A stretch of 64,000 bases of DNA, from the NCBI GenBank assembly GCA_022885665.1, contig JAGQDJ010000228.1:1-64000 (forward strand), in the 5' to 3' direction. Shown one piece after another: positions 36,813-49,237 of this stretch (the first letter of the stretch is position 1; the number at the start of each line of letters is the position of its first letter). Both the position numbers and the translations under genes were made by a program. The DNA comes from Triops longicaudatus (Eukaryota; Arthropoda; Branchiopoda; Notostraca; Triopsidae). The notes under the pieces are model-generated. The model was not told the DNA's origin. It did no database searches and worked only from the letters and a program-made list of their open reading frames with translations.

Positions 36813-37831
36813 CTGTAAAAATACAAAAAATAAAGTAAATACATCGTAACAAAATACTTGTTAATAGATTACTCACATCGGGACCCTAGAGCCTTACAGA
36901 AAGTTAAAATGTCACAAAATGCTTCGTAATTACGAGAGAGTACTGTATTATTTTCACCAAAATAATGCGTTTCTAGTATAAATATTAAATACTGCGTTTT
37001 GTCTCTTTTACTCAAGAAACTAGTCATGAATTATGTCTTGTAATTAAGCGTCAGTTGCTCAACCGTTTAAGTTATTGCTCTCGAAACCGTAAATCTTCCA
37101 GCAATTCTCTTAAAGTGTGACGTCTATCGCAAGAAAGGTGCGGTTTCGCACAACGAGCAATGTTCGTTTTGATGGTTTATTCCACTGTACACTCTAAATG
37201 TCGCAATAATCTTGAGTGTTATAAAACATCAATTCTCCCATAAGAACAACTTGTGGCAATAACAAACTCTCTGTAACCCAGCAACGAGACAATCATTGTG
37301 CGCTTCTTCTAATTATTTTCCTGTAACCTAGGTTCAATTTTCGCAAAATTCGATAGCAAAGCTTTCGAAAAAAAATCTTTAAGTCTTTTCTCCGAAGTCG
37401 TAACTAACGAGTGTGGGTAGCAAACTGCTTATGGCAAGTTTCAACAACGAAAAAAATACTTCTGAAAAGTTAAGATTCTACAGGTATTGACTGGCCATTG
37501 CGGCACCGTGGCAAATGTCGCGTGGGTCGGGGCTGAAAATGCCTTTTATTGGCCAGGGCTTTTTTAGTCGTAATATCATTAAATAAGTTTAGTGGGGCCA
37601 GTCTTGAAAGTTTCCTCATGGGCCGTTGGTAAGCCACGTGCATTTCTGACTCAAATTTACAACTTGTCATTATACCACTTCCTTTGAGACCGTCCAAACA
37701 TTGTTTGCGGGAAGCTAAGAGCGGAGGGGAATTTCCAAGTTATGATGAAGTGAAGACTGCCTGCTTTTTTTCACGCAGAAAAAATGAGAAGCTTCACTTT
37801 TACCATTTTTCTACAAGTCCAAGAGATCCAT

Positions 37832-37846
37832 GGGGGGGGGGGGGGG
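37832..37846 (+). repeat. G15 homopolymer
   Basis: Fifteen consecutive G, a possible G-quadruplex-forming run. Exact length may be unreliable. Confidence 0.9.
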
Positions 37847-38782
37847 AGGACGTCAGAACGTGATACATAAACATGAGCACATAGTTACAAGAAACTATTT
37901 TTTTTTTTTTGGTTCGCGTGTATGCTTTTGGCTGACATTTTCCTCTTCTCCCCTTTCTTCATTCCTTTTTTACCTATGTTATTTCTTCCATATCAACTTT
38001 ATGCGTAATTACTTCCACAGATGATGTATGGGCCTACTTGTTAGATTGCACATAAAAAACTATTTGACTTCAGATCGAAGTTATTTCAGCTTTTATAACG
38101 TTATACTCTTCATAATAAGAAAATCTGGATTCTTTTTCTGGATAATTTAAAATGCCATGTAAGCCTACTGCATATTTGCCGATTCAATGTCACGACTCCA
38201 TTCAAGAGCACCACATTCTTTTGCGTTTTAAGTTTTCCAGAAATGTCTATAATAATTTCCAAGAGTTTTGTAACTTTGTCACCAATTTGTCCACAATCAG
38301 TCACTTACAGCGCACGGCAAGAGCCAAAGCCAACGTTACACAACACAGAATTCTACTCAATGGTATGCTAAATAAATATGGGCTTTTTGTTTACCGTACC
38401 TTGAAATGACCGAGTCTGCCATGCTCAGTCTACTCAAGTTCATCCGCGAGTAAACACCCAAGTTTTCTACCCTCCTTGACCTTAGGTCGACACCCACGAA
38501 CAGGAACTCACTTGCCCCTGAGGCATTTGGAACATGAAAACCTGTAGTAGGGCCAAGATAAGGTTCTCTTCACGCTCCGCCATTCTGTAATGTTCCATTC
38601 CAGTTTACATGTCTGCTGTCTATAACTTGATTAACGCACACGTGACTAATCCAATCGAGAGTCGCACGTTAGTCCGTCGTGGCAACAACAACGCGTGTTA
38701 AATCCGCAAAGAATTTTACCCATGCAGGAAATAGTGATGGCACCGTAAAAATTTCTAGCCAAATACTTGGCCAATTGTTACA

Positions 38783-39139
38783 TCAAGCTTGGCTTAACAG
38801 TTCCTTCCCACTTTCGCCAAGCTTCTCTAAATATACGTCCAAGCTCTTTTTCTGGCAGACTGTGAAACCTGCGAGCGTCGTGAAGCTCTTCTCAACAGAA
38901 ATGCCGAGCAGGGACACTCCATAGCCTTGTGGAATGCGCAGTGGGCACACAACCAGGCTCCTGGGCCACAAATTCATTCCACAACAATGCCAAAAGAGCC
39001 TTGGTACTTTTTTGCAGTTTTTCCTTCTCTTATTTCTTTTGAAATTGCCAAACATGCCCAAACTGTGATATTGCATGTGCTTAGCTGGGAAACGGAAAAT
39101 TTTATGAGGTTTTTGGGATAGCGGGGATTTATCATCCAT
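38783..39139 (-). CDS. Uncharacterised 118-codon ORF, doubtful
   Basis: An ATG-initiated frame starting MDDKSPLSQKPHK with a Lys/Arg-rich N-terminal half, four Cys and an acidic-basic C-terminus (LEKLGESGKELLSQA). No domain, signal peptide or splice site is evident, and the opposite strand is also partly open, so it may be chance or a remnant of a repeat. It lies between two genes of the same strand. Confidence 0.15.
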   Translation of the reverse strand: MDDKSPLSQKPHKIFRFPAKHMQYHSLGMFGNFKRNKRRKNCKKVPRLFWHCCGMNLWPRSLVVCPLRIPQGYGVSLLGISVEKSFTTLAGFTVCQKKSLDVYLEKLGESGKELLSQA

Positions 39140-40744
39140 TGATTTTCTGAGCTTCTTGTCCTTTCACGGTGGGTTAAGAATAGAAACACCAAAGATACCC
39201 TAGTGGGATCTTGGGGATTTGGGTAGCAAGCGAAAAAAGCATCCTTCCTGGTCCAACCCGCCTAAAAGACTAGAAATCGAAGGAATCTATCACGATCATT
39301 CCGACGCTATTTTCAGACGTGACTATTGCGCCGCAGTTTTTCGACGGCTTAAGTCAATAAGACAGATCTTACAAAGCGATTGCGGTTAGAAAAAAGGAGG
39401 TTTGGGTCTTTGAAGAGCAAATAAACATACGGAGTTCGCTTTTGTGACGACTTGAAACGTCTCCGACAATCTATTGAAGAGCTATTCATATTTGTTGACG
39501 GTTCTCCAACTCCATGAAGACTCGTATGGCGAGAAAAGAATTAATTCAGCAGGCAGTGGCTTAATTGTCGAGACGAGACAAAGAAACTGGGTTTCTAAAA
39601 GCTCCCGATCACTTTTGTTTTGCTCTCCGTCTAGCTCTCTTTCTATTTGTTTTCACAGAAAGTCAAGATTCTCTTACGGGTCGTCGAAATTGCCCGTAAA
39701 CATCTTTTATAGTCGCGTATGGGCGGTAAAAAAAAGCTATCATGCCCAAGCATGCAAACCACGCAAGGTCTAAGAGCTTTCACGGACAGACTTAGGACAC
39801 CGAACGAATATAGTGATGCGATGCGAGATGCACAGTTCGTGCGAGCTCGAGAAATCGATTATATATTCCCGCGGACTGATTTACTGAGATTCTTTTCTTG
39901 TTTAACTTCCCAAACGGAAATTTCGTACTTTTTATTCGATCTCAGATTTCAAAGCTCGCTGTTGCAGATGTAATCATAAAGTTGCTCGTTATTTCGACCA
40001 TAAGTTTTCTTTTCTTCTTTTTTTATAAGCAAAGAAAAGAAGGCGCTCTGGGACAGTGGTATCCCTGATAACGCAAAAAATGTGTTCCTGAAGGTCACAT
40101 GTGTAAAGTTGCGAGTAATCTCGGCTCTGTTAAAAAATGAACCACATTTCGCATCGTAGTATCTTTTATACACGCTTTCCAGATCGCCCAGCTTTTGGTT
40201 TCTGTACATTTAATTCAAGAAGGCAATGCGCTACACGCACGCCTACAAAATAAAATAGAGTACAACAAAAATACAGTACAACAAAACCGGTTTGAGGGTA
40301 TTTGGTTTAGGGTTAATTTCCATACCTGCGTGTAAGCTTCTTTCAATTATGTATTTGTCTTGCTGGTGAAAACAAACATTAAAAAAGATGCGTGATTTGC
40401 ATTTTTGTTCGAATTTCTGCCGAACACATAGTCTGCCAAGTGCTATGGATCAAACACATTAGCAAACTAGAAAGATTTGTTGAAGACTCCTAAACGCTTA
40501 ACAAAGTTGTTCTACCATGCACTCAGGTAGTTTTCCAGTAGTAGGGCAAAAGTAGGTGGAGCTCAAAGGAAATTATTATCATTTTGGCCGTGGCAGGAGC
40601 GAAACCACGAAAATAGTTCCTTGCTTAAATTCTAGGTTGCTTTAGGTGCCCTCGCTTAGCAGCGGCTTAAAACCAGGTTATTGATTTTTGAGAGACACAA
40701 AGCGAAACAGGGACAGCTCTCGACTCTCAGCTTTGGACTCGCTC

Positions 40745-40750
40745 TTTATT
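40745..40750 (-). promoter_or_regulatory. Probable poly(A) signal of mannosidase II
   Basis: AATAAA on the coding strand, about 330 bases after the stop codon. It is the first canonical hexamer I see downstream. Confidence 0.45.
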
Positions 40751-41078
40751 GCCAAGTATGCTTTTCGTAAGGAATACATACGTAAATGTACACTCATATC
40801 ACTGCGTGCAACTGTGGACGCCCGCTTTCAAAGGATATTTACGTAGCTAGTTTAAATACACCTTTCTCCCGCTCTTTACGTACTACACTGTACAAAAAAG
40901 TGGCACTAAACAAACCCCCAACTTTTTGCCCGCTATTAAAAAACTTTAAAAAATCACACGACTTAATGTGGAATAAACGTTTGCGTGATCAACAACAAAA
41001 AACGAGACAACACTCTCCGGTATGAACATATACTTGAATATGTTAAAAAATAAAAGAACTTAGGAAACCAGCTAGGAT

Positions 41079-44000
41079 CTATCTTTGCAGTAAAAACGAA
41101 TAGAGCTCCATAGGCTGTAGAGCTATAACGAAATCTTTCTCGATGGCTAATCCCGTGTGCAACCCCGTTAATGAGATCTGCTGCACCTTGTTCCCGAAAT
41201 AATCCGGGAAAAGTTCCTTTACGCTGAACTGGAAAATCAACGAAGACAAAAAGCTCATTAGTTCGTGAATGTCAGCACAAAAGGGGTCTTACTTTGCCTC
41301 CTTGCGAGCTGCCGTGAATGCCTGGACTGTCGTAACAGCAATCCGTGCCTACCCGGTGCAGCATCAGCATGACGTCATCGGCAGGTGTGCTATCTCCCGC
41401 GGTAGGTGCCAATTTCGTACGGAGATTGACTAGATGCAAATCTGCTCCCAAATCAGCGCCCGTCGGTTGCAGCATACTTAGCAGTTTTGACGGATCCACG
41501 CCCTCTTCGGTTAATAGGTGAGTGAGCGGGTACAATAGTGTATGGCTTGACCGGTGAGCTGTCAAAGAAGGATAACCATCCGGTCGCCCCCGTTTACCCT
41601 AAACAAAGTAGACAACAACGATTTAATATTAGTAATTCTTACGTATGTATCAGCATTTTCTAACTTTTTTTCATATAAATAATCGAACTTACGTCACAGT
41701 TAGGCTTCCGACTTTCGACCAATAAACGGAGCACATTCGGAGTGTGGGGCACGTTATCCAGCATCCCCTGACCTGCACCGCGATTGTCATCAGTGGTTAC
41801 CCTGCGCTCCAACATAACCTAGTATGAAAGATAAAAGAGAACGTAATTCACGAAACACAAAAAGCTATTGTCGCTTCTTTAGGGCTCTTATCCATAATAT
41901 GAAAAAAAACTTTATTATTTTTTTAATCTTGCGAGGGCATCGACTTACGATATCCTTGTTGTGATAGAAAAAATAACAGAAAAATAAGTGAAGAAAATCC
42001 AACATGAGAACAGCACCTATGATAGTGTTATACGTTGGAGTGTGCGTGTTACGTTGGCTATCGCACACTGATAAATTTATCACTAGTTAGCTCAAGTACT
42101 TGCGTGCGATCAAAAAATGTTACTCTACGCTGACTCAAATGCAAAAGAAAATGCTATTATGACAAAGTGCATATACTTTGGATATTTTTCACGTTCTAAG
42201 GTGTTTTAATGATTCACTTTAATTTTAAAATCATTTTGGTTTTCTTTTTTAAGTCTAGTTATGAGAAGTTGGGCATTCTGAATATGCTATTACGATTTTT
42301 ATACTTCATTACGATTTCAGATTTATTATTACGGTTTAAGTATATAAGTTATTACTGTATATATTTAAGTTATATTTAAGTTATTACTGTATATATTTAA
42401 GTTATATTTAAGTTATTACTGTATATATTTTAGGACATTTTAATTTCTAATTGTTTAATTATTTTCTTTCGTGGTGAAATTCTGTTGAATTTTGGTGTAC
42501 TTATGTACAGTTTGTCTATGTCCGGAGGTTGGCTTACTTCAAACTCTCCATCAGCAAGACTGGCTACCCCGAGTGGCTGGCCGGTAACAAGAGTAACTCT
42601 CGCCGAACTGTCCTCAATGTACGCCATAGAAGGCATTGGATAATAATGGGCTTGTATAGGCAGTTTTTCGAAGCGTTCACGTCGTGTCATGTGCAGGCCA
42701 TTCAAGTCTGTATAATAAGCTCCTTCCGTTTTCAATTGTGTTTTAAAACGCATAGAAATCTCCACATTGCGGTCCCGTGTCACGTCCATGCTATTTAGAA
42801 TCTCCAGTCCCGTGCCTTCAACTCCTAAATTCAAATATTACACAGAAATTTATAAAACAGTGAATAAAATACAAATATCGTAACAAGGGAAATCTACAAA
42901 TAATTGACAAAATAATATAAATGACAAAACAATAAGTTTGTATATAATATAAAAAACACAAAAACAAAAGACTACAAATGTTGGAAAAAAACCCAGCAAA
43001 ATTACCTGGTGAGTTTTTGAGAATAGCTTTATGTACCACATAAGGCAAATGAACCTCGACTTCAGATTTCAAGGCTCCCTGGACGATTCGTACCAACGCT
43101 TCATTTGATTCTAATGGATATCCTTCGCCCAAGGGTAAAAAGATATATATTCCGCTTTTTTTGGTGGCATAGCGAATAAATTCCACTCGAACGTCAGTTT
43201 TCTGGTGAGTGTCCAATGGCGTGACGGACTCAAGAATGCCATTGCGGTCAAACCCAGCTTGGAGGTAAAAATTGGACAACGCAAACGGCTGAATCTCGGT
43301 GACAATCACGGAATCAGTGAAAGGCTTGGGTATATGACGCGCAGCGTTGGCACTGCGAATCTTGATACTAGCTACCGATAGGAATCTTAAAGAAAAAACA
43401 TACATCGGTCACAAACAAAATTACAAAAAAAGAACGTCAGAAATTACGTATTTTGAGCCAAGTCTCCTGTGAACGGCTCGAGGGTTACGCTGGTAAAACT
43501 TAGAGCAGGAACGTCAACGACAAAAGAAAGTTCGAATTCGTCTTCTGAAACGTCAGCATCTCCCACGAAGACTGGGTTTACTTGGATTTTAATCCGATTG
43601 CCACTCAAATCCTTTACCTAAGAATTTTAAATAATCTTCCATTAGTAAAGTCCCAATTTTTAGTCTAGGAAGGTTCCTAAGGCTTTATACATCTTAAACT
43701 GGAACAAATATACTGTCAAGATCCAACTCGAAGTACATTCATCCTATTTTTTCCTTTAATGTATTTTTATAAAACCACAAGCAAATTCAAAATTTTAGAG
43801 ATTACCTGAACATTCCATGCGTTTGAGCGCAAAGTGACTAATTCTTGGCGCCGGTGTGGCAGAGAATTGAAAAAGAACACTTGCATTTTCTCCGTTTCTC
43901 CTGTTCCCAATTTTAAAAGCTTTTTTTGAGGTAAGGAATTGTACTTTTCCCTTTCATCATCCAGGTTAAAGTAAACAGCTTTGGTATCAGCTTTATAAGT

Positions 44001-46575
44001 AGTCTAAATGTACACGAAAATGTTACACACAAGACAGTAATGATAATAAGGTATAATATTACTTTTTCAGGCATAAGAAGGTAGTGAGAACATTGTTGGA
44101 TAACATGTTGAGAACTCCGGATTGCATTCAACATTCTAAGTAATTTATAACATAGAATTCAGAATATTTATTTTCAATAAATCATTACGAAGACTTACTT
44201 TATTGCGTAATCAACAACTACGTGATCTTTACCAGTGCCTGTGATGCCATCGTGGTGTTGGAAGAGACCCAGTTGTCTCCTGGCAAAGACGAGTTGCTTC
44301 ATTAAATCTTCGGCCATAACCGGGAACGACACGCCGATGGATTCCATATGGGTCCACATTAATGAGAAAGTAATCTCCGCCGTCCTGCAAGGCAAGCGAA
44401 TATTACTGATGCCAAAACGGAGTTCATTTAAGCTTAACTACCGTAAGTAATGCTCTAGCACGCGGTTCATGAGTTTATAAAAAGGTCTGGATACAAAATA
44501 ACCGCTCCAATAATCTTGATTAATATCCGAATATGTAAAAAAGTCGCCCGACAAAGATGGTATAGTACTCGGCAAGTTTTTATGCAAAGCTTGGAAATAA
44601 TCTTGCAGGGTTCCAAACTGAGCCTAGGTAAGAAAACGCTTTTTTATTTTTTCCATCTTAAGAACTCTTCACCAAAAAATAAATTACTTTGACGTGCCAG
44701 TCTGGTCTCGAATTCATATAATCAAACAGCCGTTTGTAGTTACTGAACTGGTTTTCGTACTCTTGCTCGGAAGTATAACGAAAATCATCGCCGAGTTGGA
44801 CCATTACAACATTACTTTGATACAGAGTCGCCTTTTTCTTATACTGGTCAAGCAATAACTCAGCTCTGCGAACAGAAATATGCAAAAAATAAAACATAAT
44901 AATTTGATTATAAGGAGCAACTGAACTAGAGTAAAAATCGGAAAAAGTCCCATATTGGGGCACAGTAAAATTAAGTGGTATAATACTTTTTTGCTACATT
45001 GCCGTCGGTGATTGGCTCAGGTTGAATTCTCCAAGGACACGAGAGTCCAGTACCTCGCATCCTCTGAAAATCGAACTGGCAGCACACTTTCGGATCCGGG
45101 CCACACGTGTGAGGAATATCGTAGCTATAGAACGGCATAAGATGGCAAAACATGTCCGTGGAATCGCTTTTATCTAGAGAAAAAAGGAAAAAAATTACTC
45201 CCAATCCCAAGAACAGAGGCACATCTGTCCAAGAACACATGTGTTATTTACACTACGTACCCCACACCTGTCTCCAATGGAACTCTAGAGTCTTCTGTCG
45301 CGCAAAAGCTTTCTTGATAGAGTAATGCACTCGCTGAATGACCATATTCTCCAACCCGCTGCGTTTTAGAATGTAAGCCATAGAGGCCGATAAACCAAAA
45401 GGATCGATTGCCCAACCGTTACTATTTATTGTTATTGCGAATTAGAAATTTACGCGGAACGGAAAAAAGTGTTTGTTTTTTATTATTACCTGGGCTTTTT
45501 ACCCAAATTGTTTACCATCCATTCATGGCCCTCGATTAACTGTTCCGTAATACCAAAATAGTGTGTATTAGCTTCGTCTGTCATAACCCAACCACCTGTG
45601 ACAATTTCTATTTGCCCCGAGTTTATTAACCTGGGGATAAATAAAGTAAATCATCGAATTTCTATGCAAAGGAAGTTAAAGATGAATTACTTTTTGAAAA
45701 GATTTTTCTGCTGAACGCTAGCTTCTTGCCACCACAGGTTTAGGTACGAGACTTCCGCCCAAATAAATTTCCTCTCCAAATCTGCGGACAACTTATTGAC
45801 CATTCCGTCTAAAATGTAACGAGTTTGGTCTTCATAGTATTTTTCGAAAGTTTTGATCCAGCCAGGGTCGTTATGTGAGTGTGGAACGACGAACACTTGT
45901 AGGATATTATTCTCGTTCCACTGTGATGGGTCATAGTTCACCTCCCAACCTTGTTTCCATGCTCCTCCATCAGGGTTATCAAACTTTAGCTGTCTATAAA
46001 CGTCCAGCATCTTCAAACATAAGGTATTATTAATGCTGGGAAATTTATTAAATATGTTTTAAAGCTAATAAAAGTTTATTACTTGGACATCAGTTTGTCT
46101 GCTTAAACCTTCAGCAAAGGAGCAATCTTCATGTGACATTTTGCCGTAAGTCACGTTCCAGAACGAAGATGATGGCTTTGGTTGGAATTCCGGCAACAAT
46201 TTCTTGACTATAACTGGCCTGGGTTGTTTTGTTTCGGTCTCTGGTTTCTCTAACGCCTTCCTATCTTCATTCAAGTTTATAAAATTTTCTATCGAAGCTC
46301 GAATTTTCAGCATATTTTCCCGTTGCTCTCTCAATTCTCGCTCCACCTTTTCAATGTCGATTTCTAATTTATTCCCACCCTAGAAAAGATTTTATCATTA
46401 AAAAATTGACACAAGCATAGATAAGTATATTTTTAAAGAAATGGATACGTACTTTCATCTTATGCTCCAGTGTTTGCAGATCTTTACTTCCCATCAAGAC
46501 GAAAACGACACAAATCGTGACGAGAAGACTGGCAGTTAAGAGAACTGTTTTGAATTTCCGCAGTTTCACAATCAT
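41079..46575 (-). CDS. alpha-Man-IIa: Golgi alpha-mannosidase II
   Basis: Seventeen coding exons: 46575-46453, 46379-46083, 46010-45691, 45630-45490, 45421-45261, 45173-44987, 44865-44688, 44623-44442, 44384-44199, 44135-44063, 44003-43806, 43617-43448, 43385-43006, 42824-42538, 41818-41693, 41598-41293 and 41228-41079. They give 1154 residues, the usual size, with all phases matching. A short cytosolic tail, one transmembrane anchor (about 11-31) and a coiled stem precede the GH38 catalytic domain. Landmarks: PHSHNDPGW (zinc ligands), GWAIDPFG (nucleophile Asp, about residue 300), YSYDIPHTCGPDPKVCCQFDF, LGDDFRY (acid/base Asp) and FQHHDGITGTGK (zinc His). The enzyme trims two mannoses from GlcNAcMan5GlcNAc2 in the medial Golgi. 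The residues after the nucleophile read FGLSASM rather than the common FGHSPTM. Intron 14 carries a tandem repeat. Confidence 0.96.
42348..42431. repeat. 32-bp tandem repeat, about 2.6 copies
   Basis: Units beginning GTTATTACTGTATATATTTA start at 42348, 42380 and 42412 and are essentially identical. The tract is in the mannosidase II intron 41819-42537 and ends near the 3' side of exon 14. Confidence 0.9.
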
Positions 46576-48070
46576 TGTGATATTTTAATTTGTAGCCAAA
46601 TGCGAACAACTACATATGCACACGGTTCCAGGGCAGTTTCGTATTTAAATGCATTCACATAGAGACCAAACTCATTCCAACTTCAGTCTTTGGCCAGATA
46701 AACAAAACAATGGGTTTTGTAACAGATGGTTAACAGCACTTCAGCGCTCGTAGCGGAAAAGCATGGAACTGAATTTGAGGCGACTTTCCCTCTTTTACTC
46801 GGGTTCCAATTCATGGTCTGGCCTACTGACTACTGTGCTTACCTCCGTGAGACGAGGTCAGCCAAACATGACAACCTGCTTTGTAACCAAGGCGTGTACT
46901 CTTGACGCCAAGTCAGAGAGGCGTCCCGTATTTTCTTAGATTTTATCCTGTTTCTCCCATAAGCTGGTATACATGCATCCATACTGTACTCACCAAAGCT
47001 ATTTCTTAGTGTGCATAGAATTCCCAATCGTTAAAGTTCATTTTCTATAATCTTTTTCCTTTCTATTTGCCGACGAAAAATTCCCTTATTTCATCTGCCC
47101 TACACGTTATTGATAGTCAATAACTGTTTGCGACTATCGTGAGATTTAACAAATACACCATGAAAAAATGTCAAAGAATTTTGTACTTCAAATACGCAAT
47201 CTCAAAGTCAGTGTGTAAAAAACGAGAATTCCAGTACAGAATGCTCTTTACAGGTCCTCTTATCGAAAACTAGTCTCGTGGAGTTTCTTTAAATATGAGC
47301 TGCAGTGCAGATATGGAAAAAGGAGTTTCTAGTGCTGCTTAGAAAGCGTAATTTCTTTGGACAATAGCTTAGTTCTTGCTACGAGTGAAACTAAATAAAC
47401 GCTAAATGTTAAAATTGCTCCTAGCCTCCTTTATACTGTATCTATTGTTCTCCTTTATGATTCCTTTTGTTACATAGCTGAGAAGAGTATGCCTATAACA
47501 CTTTTATACAGTTCTTTCCCATTCCTAATCTCCTTCAAGGGTGATATCAATTACTTATTTCACAGTGGCCTCTTTTTGCACCAACTTTATAAAAGAACTT
47601 GGTAGAATTTCAGGAAACTTGAAATATATTAAACGTGCGACGGCTTATGAAGTTAATTTCGTGCAGACTATGTAATTAACATATTTGAGCTTCCATATTG
47701 TAAGTAATTTCTCCGCGATTCAATTAACATAATTTTATCGAAGAAAACTTAATGGTCGGCCATATTCACACATTTTCTTCCACTAATTGTTCTTAAATTA
47801 TAGGGTTTCATCGACATAGATCGTCTACATAAAACCATTTTAAAAAGAAATCTTCTTTATTTAAACAACTTCAAGAATAAATACAAAAACTCCACTGAAA
47901 TTAAAAAATCGCACACGTCGTTGGCAAACTGGGATTTCGAGGGCACATCCCTGAATTATTACACACTCAACTGGGTTAATAAAAAACTCGCATTTACACG
48001 ACGTTTACGTCATGCGAGTTCTTCACAAATAGCAGCCATGAATCACGACTTCATTACGCGAGCAGAGCGA
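46576..48070. other. Intergenic region upstream of mannosidase II
   Basis: Contains the presumed mannosidase II promoter and the 3' UTR of the next gene, with AATAAA on the minus strand (plus-strand TTTATT at 47856-47861). No other gene seen. Confidence 0.6.
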
Positions 48071-49237
48071 TTATCCAAATGAAAATTGGCCTTGCACTTG
48101 TTGGTACAAATTGGGGGCAAAGGCGAAAAGCAAAGCGCTGCCTCCAACTCTCAAAACGTTCCACAAAATGTCCCACAAGAAAAACCGTCTCCAGACAAGC
48201 AGCCAATTCTTAAACGAACCGTACCCGAATGTTCGTTCTTCCGCAGTCTGCAGAGCGTAATCTTCACTTGAGTGGCTCGTTTCAATCGACGGGGAAACTG
48301 CTTCGCTTGTTAACCCGGTTGTTGTCGCCAACAAATCTAAAAATTCACAGAAACGCAAGCTAATCAACTATAGGTGTACCCCAACATGTTACATTTTTTA
48401 AAGCTCGATTGAGTCACTTCCGCTGCCTAACGGTACTTGTGTCAGAAACCCTTGACATTGCCACCTTTCCTTTAACGTTACTCTTCAGGAGCAATCTACT
48501 CTGCTGTACACCGTCACCTTAGCATGCGAAGTTTTCCATGTCTGTTTTCCATGTTCTTTTCTAGATAAGCCATCAACACTCAAAAGTATACCTCGACACC
48601 CACAGCCAAGGTCTCACGCTCTTCCACTTGCTTGCTTTCGAATTCCTTACATTTTTTTCGAAGTCTTCGAAATTCGTTAAAATATCAATTATTTGCTGAA
48701 TGTTCTTTCTTGCTCCTACCCCAGTAAGACTCGTAATTATCGTCAACAGAGCGCATCGCTAGTCGATACATCATTGCACGTTTAAATTGCACAGTTTAAA
48801 TAAAGAAATCATCCTTAAATTTTTTAAAGTGACTCAAGCTAATATTACTGCAGCATTTTCAGCATTATGTTTCCAACCAATGAGAATACTTGGCACGAAA
48901 ATTATCCGTTATTCTGCCGTCTTGTTGACATATTGGAACGCTTCCGGAAATCTAGATAAATATTACAGTTACACTGGAATCTCTTTGTGTCGAACGCATT
49001 TATAACGGACTAGGCGACAGAAAACGGATTTTAATGCTTTGAGGTATGTAAATGTACTAGAAAAGCGTCCGATATAACGAGCTTCGGCTATACCGAACGG
49101 TTTTTCCTGTTTTCAGAGGTCCTTACGGCAAGATATTACCATATATTCTTCCCGTTGTAATTATTACAGAGTGACTTACCAGAAATAAGGAGACAGTAAA
49201 TGACCAAACACGCTCTTCGTAACGCTGTAACGTCCAT
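48071..49237 (-). CDS. Small predicted secreted or membrane protein, unknown family
   Basis: Two exons, 49237-49180 and 48336-48071, join in phase 1 across an 843-bp intron with a CTG-GTAAGT donor and a TTTTTAG acceptor. The protein has 107 residues. The first exon is a compact signal peptide or anchor (RRACLVIYCLLISG), and the exon boundary falls at its predicted end. The mature part has a Ser/Thr/Glu-rich segment (TSEAVSPSIETSHSSEDY). A strongly hydrophobic, Trp-rich helix follows (NWLLVWRRFFLWDILW, then GGSALLFAFAP), ending in QGQFSFG and TAA. AATAAA lies about 210 bases downstream. There are no Cys after the signal region, so this is not a classic Cys-rich peptide. I do not recognise the family. 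The intron contains a degraded MITE. Confidence 0.55.
48972..49109. mobile_element. pogo/Tigger-like MITE, copy E (degraded)
   Basis: The left end CACTGGAATCTCTTTGTGTC and the right end, reverse complemented, CAGGAAAAACCGTTCGGTAT resemble the CAGTARAACCTCGTTATA terminus, with an internal ATATAACGAGC. Only the general pattern is kept. It lies in the intron of the small secreted-protein gene. Confidence 0.3.

Larger units (their letters stand above)
36813..41078. other. Intergenic region between the membrane protein and mannosidase II
   Basis: Probably holds the missing 5' exon(s) of the membrane protein. One candidate is ATG at 38583 with a GTGAGT donor after 38512 (24 codons, phase 0), but its phase does not fit directly. 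It also has a G15 run, a 118-codon frame (38783-39139) and the mannosidase II poly(A) signal. Nothing else supported. Confidence 0.5.

Noticed and set aside
38512..38583. Possible first exon (24 codons from ATG, GTGAGT donor) for the membrane protein at 35907-36812
   Set aside because: Its phase 0 end does not fit the phase 2 start of the next known exon, and no connecting exon was found.
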